Origin: Haemonchus contortus
Taxonomy: Eukaryota; Nematoda; Chromadorea; Rhabditida; Trichostrongylidae
Assembly (NCBI GenBank): GCA_000469685.2
Contig: LS997567.1
Location: 45,499,195 to 45,563,194 of the forward strand
Length of the DNA stretch: 64,000 nt
Reading direction: 5' to 3'
The position numbers were made by a program, and so were the translations under genes. Under the pieces are notes generated by a model. It did no database searches and was not told where the DNA came from. It saw nothing but the letters and a program-made list of their open reading frames with translations. Shown here in pieces: positions 42,173 to 52,799 of the stretch. Position 1 is the first letter of the stretch. Each line of letters opens with the position of its first letter.

Positions 42173-43907
42173 AGCAGGAAGCGCAGCAGTGTCGGAAAGG
42201 TGAACACGGAGCCGTATGAGCATTCAGATATATACGTTTTGTTTACTGTGAATGGAGCATCAGAAACCATTCCTTTTCTCATAAACGTCACCTTCTTAAG
42301 CACAGTTGTAAGCCGATCTTTCCACAAGCACTCTAAAACTCGGCCAACATTCGTTCCGCCTGCTCGATGTTCGGTGTTATAAGCACGATGTCGCGTGCAA
42401 GCAGAGTTGATGTGAGCAGCGGCCGAAGATCTTACCTCCCATGCCTTCCCATTCCATATGACCCATTATTCTCTCGAGAAGGGAACTGAAGAGTTTGGGC
42501 AAGATGGTGTCGCCCTGTATAACCTCTCTCTTCACGTTGATGATGAGTTCATTATAGAACGGCGAGATCATGGTCGCGAAGTTGTTGTAGAGCTCACGAA
42601 GCATTATATATTGAGTAGAAACACCCCTGTTGCCAGAGGCTTTAATTACCTTCTGTTCTGTCGGTATTGAAAGCTTTCTTCAAATCGATGAACGAGGACA
42701 TAACGGCATTTCGTACACCCGCGGTACTCCAATGAGCCCACTAAGAGTGTGGATATGACCGATTGTATTGAACCCTTTCCGAAATCCTGCATGCTCACAT
42801 GGCTGTCCTTCACCTTATACGTATTCTGCCAATCCTGTTCAGGATGACAATGATTGGCGCAATGCTCTTCAGATGTTCTGGTCTGATCCTATCGGAATTG
42901 GGCTCCGTACAATTCTTTATCGACGTGATCGCATGTCGTCTTTCAGAAGGGAGCAATGAAGGAGCGCCTACTCGTGTTGACTAAGATGGTAGGCAGGCAG
43001 GTTGACGGTTGTTGAAGAGATCCGAGTAGAAGTCGTAGATGACCTTCTCCAATTCCCTTTCAGATGTAAGAACGTTCCATTTTGTCAGGACGGCAAAGGG
43101 AAGTCATCTTGGTCTTGTAATTGGCGAAGCTCCGTCGAGTTTTGCGAATGTTCTTTCTAAACTCGGCGGATTCGTCCATAGCTGTTGCTCTCCTCTCTTT
43201 TACATCTTCGTTTATCTCTTCTCTGCATAACTGCGCAAGTTCGGACGTTTGTTGGTGATTACCTGCAGCTCACGCGATTACACACTGGCGTATCACTCGA
43301 GAGTCTACTTGTAGAACCTCTGCCTTCTTGGCACTGTCGTGCAGATGTTTGACAAGCCGATTGGATTCTTTATCGATGTTGTCGATAACAGCATCTTCTG
43401 TTCGCTCGCAAGGGAAGCAAAGTGGTCTCGCTAGATGAAGGTCTAGGGGCTTCGTTTCCTGAACTTCATGGCTCTTTCTCCACGCACTGAGAACCAGAGT
43501 CTAGCGCTGAGGAGACGATGATCCGATCCCGTGTAGAACTTCGCCACAACAGCAACATCAGTCAGGCAGAACCTCCAATTAAAGATGATGCGGTCTATAT
43601 TATGAGACGTCCACCAGGTGATTCCCATGTCCATCGTAAATGAGAGAGTTTCTGGAACTGTTAGTTACCACGGATGGTGTGGATTGACATGATGAACTGC
43701 GACAGCCTTTAATCTCGCTCATTTCATTCCATCCCGTGTGTCCAGATGTGGAGTTCTTCAGCCGTTGCGTTGAAAGTGCAGACCGCCATATTAGTTCTAC
43801 TCTTTCGGGACAGCCTGTTTTGGCCCGAAATTTTGGCGGATTCTCCCGAGCAATCCAACCCAACGCTGCCGTATTTGGAGCCCCTCAAGTTCAGGGGATT
43901 TGTCATT

Positions 43908-44162
43908 GGCTGCTTTCATAGTCCGCCGGCCGGCCGACTAGCCGGCGTGCCGGCGGAGGCAGTGCTAGGGGGAGGAGGGAGGCAGACAGTCCACGCCCCT
44001 TTGAAGGTTGTTTGTTTTCAACCCCTCGAAGGGGCGTGAACTGCTTGCCTATTTGTCTGCCTCCCTCCTCCCCCCTAGCACTGCCTCCGCCGGCACGCCG
44101 GCCGGCCTGCCGGCACGCACGCTGGCAGCCCGCTCGCCGGCCGGCGGACTATGAAAGCAGCC
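43908..44162. mobile_element. GC-rich palindromic MITE, intact copy
   Basis: A 255 bp near-palindrome with ends GGCTGCTTTCATAGTCCGCC and its inverse, high in CCGGCCGG, with arms containing GCAGTGCTAGGGGGAGGAGG. ATT flanks both ends (43905-43907 and 44163-44165), a 3-bp duplication as in PIF/Harbinger-type or CACTA elements. No ORF. It abuts the 5' end of the RTE element. Confidence 0.8.
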
Positions 44163-44165
44163 ATT

Positions 44166-45500
44166 GGGGGCCCACTTGTCTTACGGTTTTTGACAAATGG
44201 GACCCAACGTGTAACAGGCGACTGGGTCGACTCCGGGTGCTAGCCAGGCTATTCCGTAGTGAAAAAAGAGCTTATTTTTTGGAAGCGGCCCCGAATCGCC
44301 TAAGGGATGCTTACCGATCATTCGAATGCAGGCTTTAGGCTGATTCGATGAGTGGGGTACCAACAGCACCCGCAGACTCTCCACACACGTATACATAGGC
44401 CTGCGAGAAACAAAAGGTATATCGACCAGCAAAGCAGAATCAGGAATTCCATCCCCTGGATTCACCTGCATCTCTGGGCACGTACTGGCGGCTTTTGGTC
44501 GGCGAATTACTCCCCTATTCGCTACATAGGGCCCCTAAGGAGCCTCGTTGCCAACCGGCTGGGATCATTCAGTGAGAGAGAACCCTCAGTGAAGGAGACC
44601 TGAAACCAAAAATGAGTAGGAAAGATGGGTGCCTAGCCGCAACCAACGGGTTGCCTTGCTCCTCGACCTGTGTGGATTTAAAATGCTACGGACATCAACC
44701 AAGGAATAGGACATTCAAAATCCTCCGACTATAAAAGGTTGATCAAGCAGTTTGAAAAAGTATGAGATATTTTTTTAGACATCGGATGTGGGTTACCTGT
44801 TATTAATTGCCAAACCTTTTCAAATATTTACAGCCTATAATCGAAGTAAGCTGAGGTGTAACGTCGTTTCATCGAATTGGAAATCGAATTTTTTCCAGAC
44901 TCTGACGAAGGCGGCTGACCGGAATGTTAGCTTGATAAAATTTGTAACATCTCGGCCGAGGCGTCACAGGAGAGTCATGTGGCTCCTCACTGTTTACTTG
45001 AGTGGTAAGAAAGCATTTAGTTTCAACCTGTTAGATTGGCAAGAAAAATCCTCGACAACAAGTTCGAGGTATAAGAAATTCAGTATAAACAAAGCGTTCA
45101 CGATAGCAAAATTAATTATCTTCTAGCACATTTTGTGAACAATCAACCCATGAGTGGACAAGGCTTCCTCATGAAGGATTTAGTAACATTCTCATGAATG
45201 AGTGGGCTGCATTGATTTCCTACCATCTCTTCTGTACATAAGCAAAAATAGGACTATGACGACTAAAATTATCAGCAACTTTTCACACAGTTTTGCCGTA
45301 CAAGTTTGTATGGTAGAAACCATTTGATTGGGTCGACGTTTCGACTCACTCGTCGTCTTCAAGGACCTGAAAGCAGTTCGGAGCTCCTGACCTGTGACTT
45401 ACCCGACCAAGCTCCCAAACGCGCTAGCCTAGTTGCAACAGCTCCCAGAAACTTGAACACCAAAAGATCCCAACCGAAAAACCCACCTCCTGCGGTTCCA
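44166..45500. other. No gene recognised; contains repeat motifs
   Basis: Short ORFs only. ACTCTGACGAAGGCGGCTGA at 44900-44919 recurs as ACTCTGACGAAGACGAAAAG at 59667-59686. GTCGACGTTTCGACTCACTC (45332-45351) is a similar type of motif, perhaps from Penelope-like flanks. Confidence 0.4.
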
Positions 45501-45609
45501 CCGACGCTACCGTCCCACTCAATTCTGGGAACAACATGGGACTAAAGATACAATATTGACGGTCGTTGGATAAGAGTTACGCGGTGTTCTCAAAGCCCAC
45601 GAAAAGGAA

Positions 45610-45768
45610 TGAATAGCAGAAATTTGCCTGTTATGGCAATGCATTCAATTCGGTTGTTCAGCTCGAGATTTCTCTCGCGGACGTGCAACGCTTCCAAGAT
45701 CTTTCTAGCACCGATCTCGCTCTCGTAAGCTAGGATTTTGCATTAATATCAAAATCATTGCCTTCATG
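45610..45768 (-). pseudogene. Penelope-like element, GIY-YIG endonuclease C-terminal fragment
   Basis: The minus strand reads EGNDFDINAKILAYESEIGA then RKILEALHVRERNLELNNRI and ECIAITG, which resembles the end of the Penelope-like GIY-YIG domain (YE.EI.ARK.LEA...R.P..NN..EC.SITG). It is the downstream part of the element whose RT part is at 49598-50117; the fold-back element lies between. About 80 residues, including the GIY-YIG core, are missing at the junction. Confidence 0.7.
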
Positions 45769-46649
45769 TACAGTACTCGCCGTAAGAACTCAAAAATTTG
45801 CGATAATACAGCGAGTTCGCGTCTTTTTCGTCTTTTCTTTATAAATCGCTTTAAAATAAATTAATCAAGGAGAAAAAATATCGTTGCACTCAGCTTATCG
45901 AGCTCTACAAGATGATACCCTGAAATGTTGAAAACACTTCATTTTGGATTGCGCCATGCACTTGAGCTCCATCCGAAAAGTGATTGCATGCACATGGGGT
46001 GCACGCTTTAGTGCTTGAAGGAGTTCATTGGTTCCTTAAGATGATCTTAAGGGACCAATGGTCCCTCAAGAGGTTCAGAATTTGCTCTGGATTGCGCCAC
46101 GCACTCGATTTTACTCAGTACAATGTGAAATTGATTATTGGTTTTGTTCAGTCCCCATTGTTCTTTTTTTTTGGTTTCAAGGCTGTAGATAAGTGCACCT
46201 ACGGTTTCTGCACTCAACATTCCTCTTTGCAGGTTCCATTGAAAAAACGACATCAATTTACGGCAAAATAACAAAGCCGATTTTTTTGGCATTTTCCAAT
46301 TTTTGGAGGAATTTTTCTCCGGAACCTGAGAAGGCGGCAGCGAGGCACTCCACTGTCGTAGACTACATTTTGTATTCTGCGAGGCTGTTATGGTACACCC
46401 TATCATAGATCAAAATTTCTCCCCTGGTATGGCCCCAAACTTCGAACTTCGTCAAGCCCAATTCATAAAACAATGTTTTTTCCCTTCCCGTTGGTCTTTT
46501 TGCAACTGCGTTGTACACTGTTATATTCCCCGTGGAAAATTCTATCGAATGATATATAGGTCGACCCGTGACGAAAACCCCCTACACAACCACTTTCTGC
46601 AGTAGGCCTGTCTCTGAGCGGTTTCCTGCAGGGCGTGTTTGGATTCGCA

Positions 46650-46980
46650 TGCGGCAGGGTACTCTAGTGGCGGGAAATCAGAGGCTGCCGAATGATAATT
46701 ATATGAATGGGGGATTAGATCTGCTGGTGGCGGGGTACTGAAGTGGCGAGAAGGAGGGTTGGATCGATTAATGATCGCTTTAGTGGGGGGTAAGATCTGC
46801 AGGGGACGGAGTACTGTAGTGGCGGGAAAGTGGGGCAGTTTGAATGGGAGTTCTGAAGTGTTCTGAAGGGGCGGTGGTAAAAAGGCGGGAAAGGGGGGGT
46901 AGCCTAAACAATTGTTCGTGTAGGAGCAAGATCTGCAGGAGGCGGGTTACTGTAATGGCGGGCGGGAATAAGGGGCAGTT
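46650..46980 (+). repeat. Minisatellite-like units in the left arm of the fold-back element
   Basis: Four or more imperfect units sharing GATCTGCAGGAGGCGGGTTACTGTAATGGCGGG-type sequence (starts near 46660, 46723, 46790 and 46928; quoted unit has variable positions). The right arm has fewer, explaining the length difference between arms. Confidence 0.65.
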
Positions 46981-47096
46981 TGAATAGAAGTTGAGACGGT
47001 CCGAAGGAACGGCTTCCATCGTCCATTTGTAATGTGGAGGCTGTAGATAAGTGCATCTACGGTCTCTGCACTCAACACTCCTCCTTACAGGTTCCA

Positions 47097-47119
47097 TCCT
47101 ACTTACTATAAAGCGCTTA

Positions 47120-47194
<75 letters not shown>

Positions 47195-47919
47195 GTCTGT
47201 ATGTCTGTCACAAAATTCCTTAGCTTCTTTAGATCTGCCTGGGGAGACCGGGTCAAGTGTGGGATGAGTGGGCCATGTCCCGAGAAGTATAAAGCACACA
47301 TCAGCTTGGCGGAGCCCCGCCCACAGTGGGCGTGGCGTGCATCGAAATGAGCTGCAATGAGGAGCATGATTTTAAATTCAGTCACAAGAAGGCCTCAAAA
47401 CTGGGGTGTGAGGGTGGCTAGAGGTGTGCATTGGTAAGTTAGATCGAACTGGGGAGACCCACCCCCAATGGGCGGGGCGTTCTCCAAAAATAGAGTGCTT
47501 TATGAAAACACTTATAACTTGGTTTGGAGAAAGCCAACAGAGCAGGAAAAAGTTGACGTGGAAGGAGCATTGTCGAAGGTACTCCAGCGTAAATGACGTC
47601 AGCGGAGACCCGCCCACAATGGGCGGAGCGTGCCTCGAAGCTCACATCCCTTCTTACATTTATATGCGAAAATCCGTAACTCCTGTCCCAGTGGACCTAC
47701 AGGGTTCAAACTTGGTAGGAGTACAGGCGACAGGATACGGAGACAGGACACGGGGAAAACTTATGGTGGGTGGCAAAACCAGGCTCCGCCCACAGGGGGG
47801 CGGAATTTGAGCGGAAACTCATAAATCCGATAAAGGTCTATAAGGAAAATCAGCTCATATGGCTCCGTTTCTTATGGCTAATATTCCTAGCGCACGCGAT
47901 AGCGTGCGTAGCCGCCTGG
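47097..47919 (+). mobile_element. Non-autonomous Helitron
   Basis: 823 bp starting TCCTACTTACTATAAAG after an A and ending CTGG before a T, the A^T insertion rule of Helitrons. A 3' hairpin (GCACGC-GATA-GCGTGC at 47892-47907) lies 8 nt before CTGG. The matching place in the opposite arm of the fold-back element is uninterrupted (GGTTCCATTGAGAA type), giving an empty site. Internally it has a (TCTG)n tract and several GCCCACAATGGGCGGAGC-like motifs. No Rep/Hel. Confidence 0.85.
47120..47208 (+). repeat. (TCTG)n microsatellite
   Basis: About 85 bp of TCTG repeats near the 5' end of the Helitron. The 54.5 kb copy has a shorter version at 54536-54575. Confidence 0.95.
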
Positions 47920-49597
47920 TTGAGAATATGACATCAATTTGCCGCAAAATAAGGATTCGATTTATTTGCATTTTTCAATTTTTGGAGGAGTTTTTCTCTG
48001 GAACCTGAGGAAACGGCAGCTAGGCAATCCACTATTGTAGACTAAACTTAGTGTTCTGCGAGGCTACTGCGGTACACCTTACCAAAGATGGACAGTTCTC
48101 TCTTGGTATGGCTCCAAACTTCGCTTATCGTCACGCTCAAATTACAAAATTGTTTTTCCCCTTGCCGCTTGAATTTTTGCAATTAAATTGTATACTGTTA
48201 GATCCTCTGTAAAAAGTGCTATCTATTGATTGTTTTTCCCCCAGCGGAAAGGGAAAAAACGTTTAATGAATTGGGCTTGATGAAGTTTGAAGTTTGGGGC
48301 CATACCAAGAAAGAACTGTTCACCTTTGGTAAGGTGTACCATAACAGCCTCGCAGACCGCTTAGTTTAGTCTACAATAGTGGACTGCCTGGCTGCCGTTT
48401 CCTCAGGTTCCGGAGAAAAATCCCTCCGAAAATTGAGAAATGCCAAAAAAATCGACCTTGTTATTTTGCCGTAAATTGATGTCATATTCTCAGTGAAACC
48501 TGTAAAGAAGAGTGTTGAGTGCAGAAACCGTAGATGCACTTATCTACAGCCTCCACATTACAAATGGACGATGGAAGCCGTTCCTTCAGACGGTCTCAAA
48601 ACTTCCATTCAAACTGCCCCTTATTCCCGCCCGCCATTACAGTAACCCGCCTCCTGCAGATCTAATCCCCCATTCATATAATTATCATTCGGCAGCCTCT
48701 GAATTCCCGCCACTAGAGTACCCTGCCGCATGCGAATCCAAACACGCCCTGCAGGAAATCGCTCAGAGACAGGCCTACTGCAGAAAGTGGTTGTGTAGGG
48801 GGTTTTCGTCACGGGTCGACCTATATATCATTCGATAGAATTTTCCACGGGGAATCTAACAGTGTGTAACGCAGTTGCAAAAAGACCAACGGGAAGGGAA
48901 AAAACATTGTTTTGTGAATTGGGCTTGACGAAGTTCGAAATTTGGGGCCATACCAAGGGAGAAATTTTGATCTATGATAGGGTGTACCATAACAGCCTCG
49001 CAGAATACAAAATGTAGTCTACGACAGTGGAGTGCCTCGCTGCCGCCTTCTCAGGTTCCGGAGAAAAATTCCTCCGAAAATTGGAAAATGCCAAAAAAAT
49101 CGACTTTGTTATTTTGCCGTAAATTGATGTCGTTTTCTCAATGGAACCTGCAAAGAGGAATGTTGAGTGCAGAAACTGTAGATGCACTTATCTACAGCCT
49201 TGAAACCAAAAAAAGAACAATGGGGACTGAACAAAACCAATAATCAATTTCACATTGTACTGAGTGAAATCGAGTGCGTGGCGCAATCCAAAGCAAATTC
49301 TGAACAGATCATCTCAAGGGACCAATGAGCTCCTTCAGGCACTAAAGCGTGCACCCCATGTGCATGCAATCACTTCTCGGATGGAGCTCAAGTGCATGGC
49401 GCAATCCAAAATAAAGCATTTTCAACATTTCAGGGTATCATGTTGTAGAGCTCGATAAGCTGAGTGCAACGATATTTTTTCCCCTCGATTAATTTATTTT
49501 AAAGCGATTTATAAAGAAAAGACGAAAAAGACGCGAACTCGCTGTATTATCGCAAATTCTTGAGTTCTTACGGCGAGTAGTGTACTTGTACACGAAA

Positions 49598-50117
49598 GTC
49601 TATTGCGGATAAGATGACGTTTGATATTGTCCGTCGGTAGGTTGACCAAGACAACATCATTAGCCAGATCCGCTCAAGCAATGCATTGTCTCATTTCTGT
49701 GCTAACTTCACCCAATATAAATGGAAGCCAGAGACGCATCACATTCCCACGGTTTCTTAGCGAATACGCTTTTGAGCCTGACCTTCTGTGTTGTGTCCCA
49801 TGGCCATTCAACTTTGCGATCTCGCATGCTAGCTTACGCGGCTCTTCTCGTTCCTCCTCGCCTGTACACGTTCCTGTTGCCGTTCTGTACATGTTACAAA
49901 GTACTGCACGTTTCACAGCTTCAGGATGAGCAGACTTTGCATGGAATAAAATGTTTTTAGAGGTGTTCCTCCGATACCACTTCACATGATGCCTTCCAAC
50001 GGAGATCTTTATCTGCGGGTTCATATAAAAAAGCCAGTCTTCGTGCGGAACTTCTCTCCTGAACCTAATATATTGTGACTGTCGGTTGACTGATACATTG
50101 CTCTGCTCACCGTTCAA
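49598..50117 (-). pseudogene. Penelope-like element, reverse-transcriptase C-terminal fragment
   Basis: The minus frame reads FYMNPQIKISVGRHHVKWYR, ILFHAKSAHPEAVKRAVLCN and TCTGEEEREEPRKLACEIAK, then LPFILGEVSTEMRQCIARAD and LVNLPTDNIKRHLIRNRL. This is the order seen after the RT active site in Penelope-like elements (F.DV.I, VYRKPT, HP..VKR.V...). The catalytic YxDD would lie upstream and is absent. It stops at 49598, next to the fold-back insertion, and resumes at 45768. Confidence 0.72.
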
Positions 50118-50285
50118 CCGTCAACAAATGTTTGTTTCGCTGCAAAAGATACTCGACGGCTAGATAGCACAAATCCTCCCTCAGTTCGTTGGGGCATGAA
50201 AAGACTCATCCACTATAAGTTGTCGTAAGAAGACGGGATAGTGGATAGCCACCGCCTACACGGACCACTTCGCCAACGTGGTCAG

Positions 50286-50507
50286 AGAAAGACGTCCAAA
50301 ATCATGAATAGTGCACCTATAGAACGACAACTCGCGTTGCAATGTCGCCGCCTCCTAGACTCGCAAATATTTAGATCCTGTGCAGTTTGGGGAATGTGGT
50401 TGTTGAGCAATGGGGAAGCAGCAGTTGATACGACAGTTGCAGTCAGAGAGCTCTTTGAGTTGCAGTCGCTCAACTCGCTCGAAACTCAGGGCCTGTTGAT
50501 CCCCTCA
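50286..50507 (+). CDS. Penultimate exon of an unrecognised gene
   Basis: Open frame with ATG at 50304: MNSAPIERQLALQCRRLLDS, QIFRSCAVWGMWLLS, and a Leu-rich end LFELQSLNSLETQGLLIPS, closed by a clean GTGAGT donor in phase 0. The frame stays open upstream to about 50229, so it could be an internal exon (AG at 50284-50285) rather than the first. Mostly helical, alpha-solenoid-like by appearance. I do not recognise the family. Confidence 0.5.
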
Positions 50508-51285
50508 GTGAGTAGATCTCCGACTTTCAATCTAATTAGAGAACTGAATACAAAATGACGGAAAGTTTTCTCCAACAAGAGATTTCTTTCCAATGCAGAA
50601 CTTTGTCACCCTAATACTGCTTGATTTACAAACAGATAATATTCAAGGCCCTCATGTGGATTTTATCGTTGCACATGATTGGTTCGATCTCTTCAAATAT
50701 CTCTTGTGTAAGGATACTGTTCTAGCACTTCTCGTTTTCACATCTCCTTTACTATGTCACCAGGAATCATTTAGAAAAACGACCCATTTGAAACGAATAG
50801 AAACAGGGAAAGCTTTTGTCGAAATGGCATGCTCACTCGGCAGCTGCATGCCTTATGCCCAGTTTGATTTATTTCCTCAGAGCCTGCACAAAACATCATG
50901 ACGCCTTTTTTACCGACTCAACAACAATGGTGAGAATATTATTGTAGCGAAACGGAAGATGAAATACAACGCCGAATCAACACCTACTGCAGCCAGTACT
51001 ACTTCGCCGGTTTATTTTTGCTTTTGTGGTCTGTTCCACCCAGTGTATTCGGTTTTTTCTACACGTTGAAATCGGACATTAGATAATAAAAGAATGCTGA
51101 TTTTGAAAAGGCAAGAGTAATGTTTTAACTCTGTGCTGAGTCTTTCTCACACTTTTTCGTAATGATTTTCTACAACTCACTTAGAATATATTAATTTTGA
51201 TTGAACACTCTGAGATGCTTCACTTGAACGATCTTCACTCGCGTTTTACAGCTATCTATAAAACGGTGTTTTCTCCCTACTTCAG

Positions 51286-51408
51286 TCCAATGCAGAAATA
51301 GTTAATTTAGCTCTTACGGCTAGGTTGGCTGAAAAGGAATCTACGGCCTGGCCAGAAAATAGCATGCGGGATTGCTGCCGCTTGTTGCTGCAACTTCTTG
51401 GACGTTAA
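51286..51408 (+). CDS. Last exon of the same unrecognised gene
   Basis: Follows a strong CTACTTCAG acceptor in phase 0 and encodes SNAEIVNLALTARLAEKEST, AWPENSMRDCCRLLLQLLGR, then TAA. Joined to 50304-50507 it gives 108 residues if the ATG is the true start. Amphipathic helices and a clean splice pair favour a real gene. The function is unknown and the 5' part was not found upstream, where a Penelope relic lies. Confidence 0.5.
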   Translation, partial: SNAEIVNLALTARLAEKESTAWPENSMRDCCRLLLQLLGR

Positions 51409-51864
51409 CCTTCGTATGATGAAGGTAGTGATCTCAAAGCGGACAATGAACTTTTCACATGTTTAAAACTAATTTTCAAACCAACTCAAGACCACTACTT
51501 ACTTACGTCCCTTCGAATCACAGAAGCTTGTTCGGTTCTCTGAGTGAGAAATATGCTTTTTTATTTAATAGCCGTTTCGCATATCAGGAAGACGTCTCTT
51601 TAAACTTTCATTTGACTGGACTGATGCTGAGACGGTTTAGAAAAACGTCCTGAATGAACTGTCTTAGCAGTTGGAGCATTCCGTTGATATGTATTACATG
51701 AATCAACTAATGTTTTTGTGGCAATGCTCTTCGATCTTATCACTCGCTCTTTATCGAGCTTACTTCGGCACATTACGTTCGTTAACTGCAATACCAGTAG
51801 CAAGCTAATGAAGAGGTGAAGCTTTCTGTACTGTTTTCTTTGCAAAATATTAGTAATTTCCAGT

Positions 51865-52010
51865 TAGCGAGCTATGCGAGAGTTCCACTGACCGGCTTGC
51901 AGCTTCGCGTCCGGAGCTGTGGTTAGGCAGTTGTCGAGTGACTGGAAGGCGGCCCCCTCGCTTGATCCCCCTTATACGTTCGCCCGAGGTCGCGGTTGAC
52001 TTAGTTTTTC
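51865..52010 (-). repeat. Dispersed repeat, inverted copy of 35750-35900
   Basis: The minus strand shares GACAACTGCCTAACCACAGC, a GCGAAGC block and GGAACTCTCGCATAGC with the other copy. Confidence 0.5.
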
Positions 52011-52379
52011 ACGCGTTAAGTTGCACGCAGCAAGCCCCGGTACATTACGTCTAAATCACCGCTTTCAGGACTGAGGATAGGACTCGCTTGGGGAAATTCC
52101 TGCCTTCCAAATGAAAGGCAATCCGTCGCCCTCCCACATGCTTTCGTCTTTACTATCAGATGTCGGCTTGTATGGTCCGAGAGCTCTCGCCAACGTTCTT
52201 TTCTACGACTCGATGGAATTTTGCTTGGAGCTTTCACTACCCTTTTCAATTATATTCATATACTGAAAATATATAATTTTAACGGCACGTCTGCATGTCC
52301 ACACGGCTACGAGTGGGCTCCCACGTGTTAGAGCCTGGCAAGCTACACGTGGGTATTCATATGCCAAAAACAGCCACAA

Positions 52380-52708
52380 AGGTAGGCGTCATTCTCTTGA
52401 AGCTAAGGTAGCCCCCGATACGGCGGCATTGGGTAGGACCGCTCGGCAGAAGCTGCTAAAATCTCTGGGCCACGACAGGCTGCCTAAAAAGAGAATGACT
52501 ATGATGGCGATCTGTACTCTCAATGCACGAAAGCTTGCATCGGAAGTGCGCATCGAAGATCTGATGACGCAAGCTAGGAACATCAAGTACGACGTCATCG
52601 GACTGACCGACACGAGGAGGTGCCGCTCGTTGCACGCCAACCTCGAAACTGCAAAAGAGCTGTTCCATGGAACATGCAACAGCAGAGGCGTCTGCGGTGT
52701 AGGTGTCC
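52380..52708 (+). pseudogene. RTE retroposon 5' fragment, endonuclease start
   Basis: The plus frame reads MMAICTLNARKLASEVRIED then LMTQARNIKYDVIGLTDTRR and ETAKELFHGTCNSRGVCGVG, the N-terminal part of the RTE endonuclease. The catalytic Glu of the LTETRR motif is Asp here (LTDTRR). It ends abruptly at a SINE family 1 fragment. The opening resembles the 5' end of the RTE at 43905 minus. Confidence 0.75.
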
Positions 52709-52795
52709 TCGTACCGATACTAGCCTATCAACCAAGCCTTCCATCCCTCCTGGGTTATTGGTACCATACTCGTCTTGGAGTGCAGAAGTAGACTT
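52709..52795 (+). repeat. SINE family 1 fragment
   Basis: CCAAGCCTTCCATCCCTCC and TGGTACCATACTCGTCT match the body of the SINE at 27440-27500 (minus). Fused directly to the RTE fragment. Confidence 0.6.
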
Positions 52796-52799
52796 GCAC

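Larger units (their letters stand above)
40765..43905 (-). mobile_element. RTE-type non-LTR retroposon, disrupted
   Basis: Minus strand from ~43905: a 5' part (RKSRTNMAVCTFNA, cf. MMAICTLNAR at 52500), an endonuclease end (DRIIFNWRFCLTDVAVVAKF, TGSDHRLLSA, KFRKRSP at 43634-43443), RT (VKREVIQGDTILPKLFSSLL near 42540), then ITPNIEQAERMLAEF, LKYSSEIWT, and a C-terminus (RVPRAGTIHWTAPTRDSDQW). It ends at a GGTGATACAGGTGA-like tail near 40770. The FADD active site reads ARD (~42400), so it is catalytically dead; there are also frameshifts and an internal deletion. Interrupted by 41225-42172. Known role of the family: target-primed reverse transcription. Confidence 0.8.
45771..49582. mobile_element. 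Giant fold-back (palindromic) transposon with TA flanks
   Basis: Ends are inverted repeats beginning CAGTACTCGCCGTAAGAACT (left) and CACTACTCGCCGTAAGAACT (right, inverted), flanked by TA. The two halves are reverse complements along their whole length, centre near 48200. The right arm is ~1.4 kb. The left arm is longer by a Helitron (47097-47919) and ~190 bp of tandem units (46736-46925). Each arm contains an internal direct duplication. No transposase. The matched ORFs in the two arms are shadows of the palindrome. Confidence 0.82.

Noticed and set aside
46047..49243. Matching ORFs (MIGCTITASQNTKCSLRQWS...) on opposite strands, at first looking like a duplicated gene
   Set aside because: They are the two arms of one palindromic transposon; the frame is short and has no known domain.
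49674..50117. 147-codon minus ORF as a host gene
   Set aside because: The order of motifs matches a Penelope-like reverse transcriptase C-terminus, so it is a retroelement relic.
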